Assembly (NCBI GenBank): GCA_949316495.1
Contig: OX439000.1
Location: 70,252,570 to 70,316,569, forward strand
Direction: 5' to 3'
Source: Amphiduros pacificus
Taxonomy: Eukaryota; Annelida; Polychaeta; Phyllodocida; Hesionidae
DNA length: 64,000 bases
The notes beneath the pieces were generated by a model that was not told the origin of the DNA, did no database searches, and saw only the letters and a program-made list of their open reading frames with translations. Positions 1 to 12,460 of this stretch are shown here, piece after piece. Numbering within the stretch: position 1 is the stretch's first letter; each line of letters starts with the position of its first letter. The position numbers and the translations under genes were made by a program.

Positions 1-1371
1 TGACTCATATTTATGTGATAGTGACATGTGATGCTGACATGTAACTCAACTTATATTGCTGCACATTTTCTGCTGATGACTTTTTGCACAGCCAGTGATG
101 CAGTTTTGTATCAAATATTTCATAGAAGGGCACTGAGTCTTGGTGGCGCACCTCTGATTTTGGCCAAAATTGTTGTGAAAAGGTCATTGACACTTATAAC
201 AAAGAGTTTTACTTTGGCATAATACATTTTCAGATACACACCTATCTAGTAGCAATAAGCAAAGTCAATCTAAAAGCGAAGAAAATGATTGGACAATTTG
301 TTTGAGTCTGTGGAGCAGTGTTGAATATTACCAGTGGCACTGAGGCATGAAATGTGGTGGTCCCACTGTCTGGGTGTGCAAAAAGGCGACAGGTAACTGT
401 CACATCATGTCACATCAAAACACCAAAGTGCCACTCAACAATCCTTTCTCGCAAAATGGAGTTGTATAGATGCAGAAAATGGATATTATCAGTTTATACA
501 AGTTAGACATAACAGTATGTCTTGGTGTTAAGTGAGTTTGGAAGATTTAAATCTCAAACCCTGGAATTATGTGTGCATCATTATCTCTCCAGTAAAAATA
601 GATTCAGTTATAGAATCTAAACTTAATTCTTTGGGATCCAACCCTAACATATAAAGGTTTCACATCTAATAAAAACCCAGACATAAAAAAGGTTGCCAAG
701 AAAAGAAGAAGGATAAAAAGTGGGAAGTCGGCAAGGTAAGCATTGTATGCTGTCTACCTGACAAACTTGCCACAAATGTGACATGAGTGTACCCAAGTAC
801 CTCATTCCCCTCTTGTATGGGCAGTGCACAGATAGACAGCACATCACAGCACAGTCTCCAGACTGACATGGCTGCAGTTTCGCTCATGGTTTTGGCAGGG
901 AACTGATGTTGTTCACTCATGACCCACTTCTCTTCTCTGTGGAGAGGCCAAAGGTCAGCATACTGGCATTTAATAATAATTGAACATTTCAGCAGCAAGC
1001 AGTTCTGGACACTTTTGATTGGATGATGCATTATGGGCAAGATGAGGTTTCAGGTTGGTCCAGTGGTTTTGGTGGTGATCAGCATTTCATGATGGGCTTG
1101 GTTTCTAGGAGATGATCACAATCGCAGGCAGTCAATGAAGATAAGATGGTTTACATTAAGTTATATTTAACATGATGCTAGCCAGGAAGTTAAATCCTGT
1201 CAATAATATATTTATCAGTATTTTACATTAAGACCTGCACTTTTTATCTCATCATTTGGTTTGCAGATTCTTTACGATCAAAATATCAATATCAGATTCT
1301 CATATCTAAATATCATCAGTTTCTTCAAGATGACTCCAGGGTTCTAAAGGGTAAACATATAAAGTTACCCT

Positions 1372-1735
1372 CTAGGTCCTAATGAGGCCTTCAGTTTAGT
1401 TGCTTTTTAGAACCTTTTGAGACCCTCCATGTAGCTGCAATCTGGTCCTTTTGAGGCCCTCCATGCAGCTACCTTCTAGAATTGCGAGGCCCTCCGTGAA
1501 GCTAGCTTCTAGAATTTTGAGGCCCTGCATATAGCTGTCTCCTAGATCCTATTGGGGCCCTCCATGTAGCTGGGGTCTAGTCCTTTTAGAGTCCTCCAAA
1601 TAGCTGCCTTTGGAAACCTATTGAAATTGTGAGTATGTGTAACTGCCTTCTAGTACATATCAAGGTCGTTCATGTAGCTGCCCCTTGGCCATTTTGAGGC
1701 CCTTCACTTGGCGGACTCCCTGGACCTATTAAGTA
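1372..1735. repeat. Degraded minisatellite, about 40-bp unit
   Basis: Repeating core GAGGCCCTCCATGTAGCTGC followed by a CTAGA/TTCTAG-bearing spacer and a CCTTTTGA/CCTATT element. About eight copies with many substitutions and length changes, so it is old compared with the arrays downstream. Confidence 0.7.
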
Positions 1736-2559
1736 ACATAACATTAAACCTGCTTAGTTGCTAATACATTCTCCAATTTCCATCCGGGGAATTTAATTAC
1801 CTAAAAATGCCAGATTTTGATAAGATTCTCAATTTGATTAATTTGTGGGTGCATGGATTTGGGCTGACCTGTGTCTGCATCTGCTGTATTTATTTCATGG
1901 CTGAGCAGTGGTTATTTAACTGACTACATTCTGCAGGCTTCAGCCCTGAGTTACCATGGTGAGGCAAAGTGAGGCAGGGCTTGCCTGATTGTGATGCAGC
2001 AAGGCGTAGCAATCAACACCTACAGATAAAACATCTTTCTCTATATTGTGAGTCATTTTGTCTTAGAGGCTCAGCTGGATTACATCTGTGTTACTGAGTC
2101 TGTGAATCGGAGTTGTAATAATCTTCTTAACTCTATTCAGACATCTTGATATCTCTCACACCAGCATCAAAGTCGCATTATACTAGATTTAGATTATTCA
2201 TGTAAAAGACATGCATTTGACTTAGCAACAAGAAATAATGTATTAAATACAAATTTAAATGCTGTCTCATTTGGACAAGAAATAATGTATTAAATACAAA
2301 TGCTGTCTTATTTGGAGGTTGTCAGTGAAAAAGGTATTTTATTAGATGAGTTATGTAAAGAGGCAGAGCAGAATTTGGTCTTGACCTTCTCACATGGAGT
2401 ATGGTCAGCCCCACCTGTTGTAACAAGTGCTCCCCCTAATGGCACACCACATAACCTCCATGTGAGGTCTTGTTGCAATGAAAGGCCTGCGAAAAGGAGG
2501 TCTACCCTGGAAACCTTCATGTGGTCACAACCTCAAACCTATATTCTTTCAAATGTGTA

Positions 2560-4508
2560 GAAAGCAGAGAGAACTACTGCAATGGGTAGACAGTCAAGAG
2601 ACCTACTGCAATGGGTAGACAGCAGAGAGACCTACTGCAATGGGTAGACAGTCAAGAGACCTGCTGAAATGGGTAGACAGCAGAGAGACCTGCTGCAATG
2701 GGTAGACAGTATAGAGACCTGCTGCAATGGGTAGACAGTATAGAGACCTGCTGAAATGGGTAGACAGCAGAGAGACCTGCTGCAATGGGTAGACAGTATA
2801 GAGACCTGCTGAAATGGGTAGACAGTATAGAGACCTGCTGCAATGGGTAGACAGTATAGAGACCTACTGCAATGGGTAGACAGCAGAGAGACCTGCTGAA
2901 ATGGGTAGACAGCAGAGAGACCTGCTGCAATGGGTAGACAGCAGAGAGAACTACTGCAATGGGTAGAGAACAGAGAGACCTACTGCAATGGGTAGACAGC
3001 AGAGAGACCTGCTGAAATGGGTAGACAGCAGAGAGACCTGCTTAAATGGGTAGGCAGTATAATAGAGACCTGCTGAAATGGGTAGACATTAGAGAGACCT
3101 GCTGAATAGGGTAGACAGTAATGGGTAGACAGTAGAGAGACCTACTGCAATGGGTAGACAATAGAGAGACCTACTGCAATGGGTAGACAGCAGATAGACC
3201 TACTGCAATGGGTAGACGGTATAGAGACCTGCTGAAATGGGTAGACAGTAGAGACCTACTGCAATGGGTAGACAGTAGAGAGACCTATTGCAATGGGTAG
3301 ACAGCAGAGAGACCTTCTGCAATGGGTAGACAGTAGAGAGACCTACTGCAATGGGTAGACAGTAGAGAGACCTACTGCAATGGGTAGACAGCAGATAGAC
3401 CTACTGCAATGGGTAGACGGTATAGAGACCTGCTGAAATGGGTAGACAGTAGAGAGACCTGCTGCAATGGGTAGACAGTAGAGAGACCTGCTGCAATGGG
3501 TAGACAGTAGAGAGACCTGCTGCAATGGGTAGACAGTAGAGAGACCTGCTGCAATGGGTAGACAGTAGAGAGACCTGCTGAAATGGGTAGACAGTAGAGA
3601 CCTACTGCAATGGGTAGACAGTAGAGAGACCTATTGCAATGGGTAGACAGTAGAGAGACCTACTGCAATGGGTAGACAGCAGATAGACCTACTGCAATGG
3701 GTAGACGGTATAGAGACCTGCTGAAATGGGTAGACAGTAGAGAGACCTGCTGCAATGGGTAGACAGTAGAGAGACCTGCTGCAATGGGTAGACAGTAGAG
3801 AGACCTGCTGAAATGGGTAGACAGTAGAGACCTACTGCAATGGGTAGACAGTAGAGAGACCTATTGCAATGGGTAGACAGTAGAGAGACCTACTGCAATG
3901 GGTAGACAGCAGATAGACCTACTGCAATGGGTAGACGGTATAGAGACCTGCTGAAATGGGTAGACAGTAGAGAGACCTGCTGCAATGGGTAGACAGTAGA
4001 GAGACCTGCTGCAATGGGTAGACAGTATAGAGACCTGCTGCAATGGGTAGACAGTAGAGAGACCTGCTGCAATGGGTAGACAGTATAGAGACCTGCTGCA
4101 ATGGGTAGACAGTAGAGAGACCTGCTGCAATGGGTAGGCAGTATAATAGAGACCTGCTGAAATGGGTAGGCAGTATAATAGAGACCTGCTGAAATGGGTA
4201 GGCAGTATAGAAACCTGCTGAAATGGGTAGACAGCAGAGAGACCTGCTGAAATGGGTAGACAGCAGAGAGACCTGCTGCAATGGGTAGACAGTAGAGAGA
4301 CCTGCTGAAATGGGTAGACAGTAGAGACCTACTGCAATGGGTAGACAGTAGAGAGACCTACTGCAATTGGTAGACAGCAGAGAGACCTTCTGCAATGGGT
4401 AGACAGTATAGAGACCTGCTGCAATGGGTAGTTATTCGAGAGGCCTGCTACAATTGGTAGTCAGTCAAGAGACCTGCAGTAATGGGTAATTGGTAGAGAG
4501 ACCTACAT
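2560..4508. repeat. 29-bp minisatellite, about 65 copies
   Basis: Unit core CTGCAATGGGTAGACAGTAG with GAGAC between copies. Variants are CTGAAATGG, CTACTGC and GACGGTATAG. The unit is 29 bp, so all three frames are visited in turn, which produces spurious minus-strand open frames of up to 158 codons (CLPIAAGL-type repeats). A longer block containing the rare CAGATAGAC and GACGGTATAG variants recurs at 3191, 3392, 3680 and 3910, showing higher-order duplication. Confidence 0.97.
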
Positions 4509-5072
4509 CATGGCTGCAGGACCTGAGCCCTGTGTAATCAGGAGAGAGGAGACCTGCAGGACCGGCTTGGCAGTATAGTAGAAGACAGGAGATATGTGGG
4601 GCAGGTAGGTGAGAGCCAGATGCCACATCCCACATGTATCACCTGCCCAGGATGTCTGCATATCAAGCAGAGGTATATGTTTGGCCTGCCACTCAGAACC
4701 AATAGTGCCAGACCTGTCCTCACTTGGCTGTGTGATAAGGTGTTATGGGGCACAGGGTGGGATGCATGGTAGTTGAGGGGTGATATGACATAGGTCAGAT
4801 GGGTGGGGTGCCAGCCAACCCAATACCTGCGCTATGTTGCATTGGAACTACAGTCAAAGACCCCACGTTGAAACACCTTTGAACTTTACAATAATTAAAA
4901 TATAGCCTGATAAAAATACACTTTAACGATAACATTTCTTTGTGATTGATAGCTGAAAGTAGATGTAAATAAAGAACAACACAAGTCTAGATAGCGAGTT
5001 GCAGTAGTTGAACATGAGATGTCAGCAGATAAGGAGCAAAAGGTGTTGTGGTGTGCAAGCTATGGATCATTT

Positions 5073-6180
5073 GCAGACACATATACAGGTTGCTAGTAGG
5101 TTCAAGGGCCAGCACATATAATGGCCAGTAAAATGGATGTTAGTTTGCCAGTAAAAAGGATGTTAGTTGGCTCGAAATGCAGCAGGTAATAGCTATTGAT
5201 ATAGGTTGTCAGTAGGGTTAAGTGACAGTATGTAATGGCTATTGATATAGGTTGTCAGTAGGGTTAAGTGATAGTATGTAATGGCTATTGATATAGGTTG
5301 TCAGTAGGGTCAAGTGATAGTATGTAATGGCTATTGATATAGGTTGTCAGTAGGGTCAAGTGATAGTATGTAATGGCTATTGATATAGGTTGTCAGTAGG
5401 GTCAAGTGATAGTATGTAATGGCTATTGATATAGGTTGTCAGTAGGGTCAAGTGATAGTATGTAATGGCTATTGATACAGGTTGTCAGTAGGGTCAAGTG
5501 ATAGTATGTAATGGCTATTGATATAGGTTGTCAGTAGGGTTAAGTGATAGTATGTAATGGCTATTGATATAGGTTGTCAGTAGGCTTAAGTGATAGTATG
5601 TAATGGCTATTGATATATGTTGTCAGTAGGGTTAAGTGATAGTATGTAATGGCTATTGATACAGGTTGTCAGTAGGGTCAACTGACAGTATGTAGTCAAC
5701 TGACAGTATGTCAGTAGGGTCAACTGACAGTATGTAATGGCTATTGATACAGGTTGTCAGTAGGGTCAACTGACAGTATGTAATGGCTATTGATACAGGT
5801 TGTCAGTAGGGTCAAGTGATAGTATGTAATGGCTATTGATACAGGCTGTCAGTACGGTCAACTGACAGTATGTAATGGCTATTGATACAGGCTGTGAGTT
5901 GGGTCAAGTGATAGTATGTAATGGCTATTGATACAGGCTGTGAGTTGGGTCAAGTTACAGTATGTAATGGCTATTGATACAGGCTGTGGGTTGGGTCAAG
6001 TTACAGTATGTAATGGCTATTGATACAGGCTGTGGGTTGGGTCAAGTTACAGTATGTAATGTCTATTTATACAGGTTATGAGTTGGGTCAAGTTACAGTA
6101 TGTAATGTCTATTTATACAGGTTGTGAGTTGGGTCAAGTGATAATATGTAATGGCTATTGATACAGGCTGTGAGTAGGAC
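5073..6180. repeat. 46-bp minisatellite, about 23 copies
   Basis: Unit core TAATGGCTATTGATATAGGT with TGTCAGTAGGGTCAAGTGATAGTATG. Copies in the middle (5190-5650) are near-identical. The 3' part drifts to GGCTGTGAGTTGGGTCAAGT variants, and the first copy is diverged. This is a gradient from homogenised centre to degraded edges. Confidence 0.95.
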
Positions 6181-7474
6181 TGACGGGGGTTGGATTGTAC
6201 CCAGTAGGTAATGGGTGTAGGCTTGTACAATGTAATGGGTGCCCATCAAGCAACAGTCAACTTGCAAAGGACCCGTCATCATTAGTTAACAAGCCAAGTC
6301 AACAATCTGCTGAACTGCAATACAACAAAGCTTCAGCAGAGAAACATTGCTCCTTAACAGGTGGTGTGTGCAATTAGAACACATTGACTTCAGCAACTGC
6401 AGTGGTACCCAGATGCACAGAGCCATTAGGAAGAAACTCACTGATGGAATATGCCAGTAACTGGGAACAACATTTAGTAACATGTGCAAGTGCTGACCTG
6501 CCCAACAAGCTTGACAAATGAAACACTCCAGGTCTCTTATGTTTGATCTATAATCAGAAAGGATAAAAGACACAAACTGGCTGGGTTGTATGTGGTACCA
6601 GGACCTATGCTGACTGGCAATTTAGTCACATCTATCCCATTTGATATATCACATCACATGTTATTCTGTTCCTCAAAGAGCACACTTAGAAATATTGTCA
6701 AGTCTGAAGTGGTTTTCTCTGAGATAAATCTTTACAAAATCCACAAACGTGGTTTTTAGGGACTTGATTTTACTGCAGACATTTTTGGCATGGTTATGAA
6801 TGTCAGGAGACACAATATGGGAGAGAGAAAGCTGATTGCTGCAGCACAGTGTGTTCCGCCAGACACAGGAAGCTGGCAAAATGTGGGTCAGAGGGATTAG
6901 GGTGGCTCCAATCAATAGTTTTTACCATAAGGAAAGAACAAGACCATTCAGATATAGAAGTCTTAAAATGTGCATGTCAAATCCAATACATTAGTCGTCA
7001 GTGAGAGCCCTGCTCACTTTGCCTTGTGGGCGATATAGTCGCGTTATAAGGAGCGATAGGGTCTGCTTGCAGATTACTCGGTCTAATATTGCACCATTGT
7101 GGTATAAGTACCGCAGACATTTGTCAAATGCTTCACATACACGGGCACATTGTGTCAACCACACCATCTACATGGCACATGCAGCAATGCCAATATGCTG
7201 TAGTGTGGAGAATTGACACCAGGTGCCAGCATCTCTCTGCAGCCCTTGACTTCACCCGTGTCTGTCAAAAGGTTTATTCCTCAGTTAGATGGAGGCAAGA
7301 GTGAATAACATTGCAATTAACACTTGATGTGATGCAGGATGAAGGGTAGACAGAAAGAATGTGGATATTTGTCTGAGCTAAAAACTGATGGTCATATACA
7401 CACTTGGTGAACACCGTATGTTTTCTAGGATAGGGCAGATGAGATAGATACTTGTTAGACACAAAGTGAGTTCA

Positions 7475-8260
7475 CATCAGGCTGGTGAGCATAGACTTAT
7501 GTGAGATGCCACATCATGTGACAGGCTAGTGAGGACAAAGTCATATCACACACTATATGACATCATGTAAGAGGATTGTGAGGACAGATTAATATCACAC
7601 ACTATATGACATCATGTGAGAGGATTGTGAGGACAGATTAATATCACACACTATATGACATCATGTGAGAGGATTGTGAGGACAGATTAATATCACACAC
7701 TATATGACATCATGTGAGAGGATTGTGAGGACAGATTAATATCACACACTATATGACATCATGTGAGAGGATTGTGAGGACAGATTAATATCACACACTA
7801 TATGACATCATGTGAGAGGATTGTGAGGACAGATTAATATCACACACTATATGACATCATGTGAGAGGATTGTGAGGACAGATTCATATCACACACTATA
7901 TGACATCATGTGAGAGGATTGTGAGGACAGATTCATATCACACACTATATGACATCATGTGAGAGGATTGTGAGGACAGATTAATATCACACACTATATG
8001 ACATCATGTGAGAGGATTGTGAGGACAGATTCATATCACACACTATATGACATCATGTGAGAGGATTGTGAGGACAGATTCATATCACACACTATATGAC
8101 ATCATGTGAGAGGATTGTGAGGACAGATTCAAATTAGACACTTAATGACATCATGTGAAAGGATTGTGAGGACAGATTCATATCAGGCACAATATTAACA
8201 TGACATCATGTGAGAGGATAGTGACACAGTCAGGACAGATTCAAGTTTGACACAATATGA
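7475..8260. repeat. 49-bp minisatellite, about 15 copies
   Basis: Unit core ACACTATATGACATCATGTG with AGAGGATTGTGAGGACAGATTAATATC. The central copies are identical apart from an A/C variant (TTAAT/TTCAT). First and last copies are degraded. No unique spacers lie between repeats, so it is not a CRISPR-type array. Confidence 0.96.
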
Positions 8261-8389
8261 CTTTACATTATAACATAGATTTTTTCATTTATGTGACATT
8301 ATATGACATGTGACGGGGATATATACATGTTACATTGTATGAAAGGCAAACATGACAGGTATGTGGCATAACTTTCGACAAATCATTCT

Positions 8390-8800
8390 GCAAATGATAA
8401 AATCCCTCCCAAAATGTCACCATGAGAAATATATCTTAAATAAATGATCATTGCAAAAGATATGCCCTAAAAGGTTCACTTTGACAGATACAACCCATAT
8501 TCACCTTGACAGAGAACCCCCAAGAGACGCAATGGTACAGACCAAATATACATGATACATGTAAATTTTACAGACATTGAAAATGCTCCTTGCACGGATA
8601 CACTCAAAAGGTGCACTGTGAGAAATATACCCTAAGTTCACCTTGACAGAAAACCCCCCAGGATTCTTTGCTGCAAACACTCCCAATGGTTCATTTAAAG
8701 AGATACACCTCAACTATTCTTCATGACAAAACACACCAAAGGTTCATTGTTTCAGATCAAAATTGTCCCTACCAATGCACATTGTCAGCATAAAAGATAA
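8390..8800. repeat. Degraded tandem repeat, about 28-30-bp unit
   Basis: Loose consensus CCCTAAAGGTTCACTTTGAC followed by AGATACA. About 13-14 diverged copies recognisable by the recurring CCC start and GGTTCA / TTGACAGA blocks. Confidence 0.65.
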
Positions 8801-9343
8801 ACAAATAAAACCAGTATACACAATATGGACAGATATGAACATGAAAAATGATAATTTACCCCAGTATATTACATACTTATATAGAAAATGTTGTTGTTAA
8901 AGATTGAAAATGGGAAGTAGCAATGGTAATCACGTTTGGCAGAAATATGGTGTGCTGATGGCCTGAGATGCAGCCCTCAAGTAGCGGTAATTGATGTATA
9001 TGGCAGGAAGATGGCCACACAGGCAAGCCATAGACAACATGTCTGGCTGCCACAGACAGGCAGGCACACGCTGATTTAATGTCATTTGTCAGACTTTTAC
9101 AAAATATTGTACAAGAGATCTCAGCAATTGTGCTCCACAACCTTAATGCATGCATGATATAGTGCAGCAGACCTCTCCACATAATTATCACTGGCATATG
9201 TGGGAGGCGAGCAATGAGGGACAGACAACATGTGAGAAGGGACAGTTAGCTGAGCGATGCTACTTGAAGGAGACATCGCTCAGGGCAGTAGGAGTCCATG
9301 ACATAATCTTACCAGCAGAAGGATCTGTGGTCATTGTTGCTTG

Positions 9344-9357
9344 TCACCAGGGGGCAG
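9344..9357 (+). promoter_or_regulatory. CTCF-like motif TCACCAGGGGGCAG
   Basis: 13 of 14 positions match the CTCF core CCASYAGRKGGCRS. It faces a minus-strand match 95 bp away. Confidence 0.45.
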
Positions 9358-9452
9358 CACTCCCTGGGTGCACTATGACATCAGGTCCTCTCATTCCTCA
9401 GTTCAGGAGGGCATGTAATCTACCTCTCAGTGGGACACCTCACACATCAGTG

Positions 9453-9466
9453 CCTCCCCCTGGTGG
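9453..9466 (-). promoter_or_regulatory. CTCF-like motif CCACCAGGGGGAGG (minus strand)
   Basis: 13 of 14 positions match the CTCF core on the minus strand. Convergent to the site at 9344. Confidence 0.4.
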
Positions 9467-10332
9467 TTGAGGTCGTTTAAGACAGTCTTTGATGATTGTT
9501 AAGGTGTGTTTACCAAATTGTATGGAGAAGCCCTGTTATTGCATAAGAGGAGCCACATTTACCTGTGTAACAGTTGTGATAACTTGATATGTCCTCAACT
9601 TTTGACTTCATTAAAATGAAGCTGTCTGCTTTGTGCCATTATCACATTGAGAATGTTGAGGATTGGGAAGGCTTTTCTCTGGGCTTGATCTCATATTCTA
9701 CACATGCATTCACCATTTATTTTGTGTCTCTGTCTACCAGACAATGGAAACCATCAACTGGGAAGCCACATGGTGGACAAGCAAGATTGTGAAATATTTG
9801 CTAATCACTGCAGTGGGACAAGGGGTCGTCCTTCAGTGAGCAGATAAAAGGAGGTCCTTTATTGGCCAGTATTCCTTCATTGAGAAAAGGGTGAAATTAT
9901 CCTTTAGTGGACAGCTTGTAGAAGTTCTGCAGGGGGCGGTTGTATTGCAGTGGGCATCAGCAGGTTGTGCAGGCAGCATGTATGTAGGGGGTGAGGTCAT
10001 GTGGTTTAAACCAACGATTTATGTTTGCCCACTGAGCATGTAAGTGTGGCCAATACAAATGGGGCATGTGTATGGGATGAGGAACACAAGACATTAGGGG
10101 GTGTGTCCCAGTCCTCCTACACCCCTTGTCCTGCAGCCAATACCTCCAAACCCAAATTGGGTGGCAGGCCAATTTTCCACTTGCACACACATGCCCACAA
10201 AGTGCTCACCTTTGGTACATGGCTGGAATGGCCAATTGTCTCGTTGTGCAGACCATGGTGTCAAGTTTGGGGTGTGGGTTGAATCATCTCCACCCTGCCA
10301 CACCAAGATAAGACCACTGATCTGTCCTGCTT

Positions 10333-10346
10333 CCTGCAGGGGGCAC
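10333..10346 (+). promoter_or_regulatory. CTCF-like motif CCTGCAGGGGGCAC
   Basis: 13 of 14 positions match the CTCF core. Confidence 0.35.
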
Positions 10347-12257
10347 TCATGCCAAGGTCAAGGACATCTATCCTGTGTATGAGGGGAGGGGGGTTTTCTA
10401 CAAGTCCAAGTACTTGCAGACAGGTCAAGGACATTGCATCCTGCAATGCCCTCGGGGGTGATGGAGAAACACACTCCCGTGGCTGCCTACCAAAACAACA
10501 GCTTCTGTGAGCAGAAAATATTAAACGAATAAATCAATGTGCAGATAATAACTTGGATTGAAATAAGTGAAGCTTGGGTTAGTGATGCCATAAGTAGTGA
10601 GTGCTTATTCTCTGGCATGTATCCAAGGTTATTCTTCTGCCTTTTATGCCATCTATACTCCTAATTATTGAAGCAAAAAGCAACGATGATGCATCAAAAA
10701 GACGCATGATTGCCATTACTTTTGCAGGATGAAGTGCGAGGATTTATGTGGTTCTGTAATTGTACTTGGTAGACTTTGATGTGTATACATTACAGATCCC
10801 GCCTGATCCTGCGCTCACCTGACAATGAACGCATCCAGCAACCATTATCCAACTACAAAGTGTCACTAGAAAAAGCTCCCACTTCACAACCACCTGCAAA
10901 CATGCAACCAGTGTGATGTTTAAATTTTCAAAATCAATAAGGTTTTATATGCAGTTATTATTGTCATTTCTACACTACATTTTAAACTAGTCAGATCTAT
11001 ATGAGAGCATCTATTCTTCACGGACAATAGATCAGCTTGGCAGCCCATGTGTCTTAGGCTCCATCACTTACAATTGATTACATTTAGGTTTTTGCCTATA
11101 TTGATTTGAGTTTCCGGTAATTTTGTGTTATGGGATTGTCATAAAGCTGTTTGTTCTCATCCATTGTACTATTGTGGAGAATTCAAAGCAAGACAGCAGG
11201 CAATAACTGTTCTTCATAAATTTCATATTGACAGTTTGAATCAACTACATGAAAATTACACATGAAAATCTATTGTATATCTGAGCCAAGCACCAAATAA
11301 CATGCAGCAATTGTTCAGTGTCATTAGCTTTAAATAGAAATATCATGAAGGGTGATTTGTAGATAGGCAAAATTAACAGGTAATCAAATATGTTTTGGAC
11401 AATAGGGCCATTAGCCTGGATATGATGAAGCAGAGACATTGGACATGATTAAAATAATAAGTTGTGTTTTACAGATGCTGCTTGCGTGATAGGCAAGTTT
11501 AGACTGCAGCAGTGATTTATCAGTCTCGGCAGGCTTCATGTCATCACGACCCACTACATTGACCTTTCCCAGACAGCAAATCCCCACCATCCAGCCTTGT
11601 CTTGCTTTGTAAGGCTCAACAAAACCCCAGCATCGCATGACTGCTGCATGAGTGCTCAAAGTGTGTCTTATGAATTATAGATGATTGTATTGTTGCAAAA
11701 GGGGGGGGCTAAGTGGGAATACAGGTGGACAATGCAGGCAAGGCTAGGGAAGGGGAAACCTTCGCAAAGCCTGCGTGGCACCCACGGCAAATTATCATGT
11801 CTTTGCTGGCCTTTAACTGCGGAAATAATGCAAAATTATGTGACAACTTTGCACGTTTGATGCATCCTGCAGGAGATGTGCGGCATTAGGCACCAAAGCA
11901 TTATGCGGAGACAATTTTTTTAAATGACATAGAAACTCTAATCACCCTTTAGAATTCTGTGCCAAAAAGCAAATTGTCATGATATGATTGTAAGCGGGCA
12001 GAACATTTTGGTGTTGACCGTTGGTGCCCCAGAGTAGCTGAATGGGGCTGGCATAACATTGTCAGATAATAAGCTGGGCAGAGGCAGGTGCTTGTTGAGA
12101 GATGATGGACAGGTCTCAGTAATTAAACGATTCTCTCGGAGATATAATCAAATATAATCCAGAGTCATTAAAACTGGGAGTCCTCTCCCTCAATCACAAT
12201 GCTTAATTTTCAAACGACAATATGAACTGGTACGGCATTTAAAAAATATAACATTTG

Positions 12258-12460
12258 AGAATCTTATACAGCATAACTTGTAAGGGTATTGTGGATCAAA
12301 ATCTTTTAGAGTATTGTTGATGATAACCTGTCAGGGTATTGGTCTATCAAAACTGTATTTTTGGTCAGGGCAATAGGCAGTTTATAATATCAGGGTATTG
12401 TGTCAAATAATAATCTGTCATGGTATATGCATTATGAAATGGCAGGGTATTTTGAAGTTT
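12258..12460. repeat. Degraded tandem repeat built on TCAGGGTATTG
   Basis: Five or six copies of a roughly 35-40-bp unit containing AACCTGTCAGGGTATTG and ATCAAA-like blocks, diverged. Confidence 0.55.

Noticed and set aside
2603-4395. Minus-strand open frames up to 158 codons (CLPIAAGLSTVYPLQQ-type)
   Set aside because: The 29-bp repeat rotates through all frames and the same peptide appears in several overlapping frames.
7475-8260. CRISPR-like regular repeats
   Set aside because: Copies are contiguous with no unique spacers, and the context is eukaryotic. It is a minisatellite.
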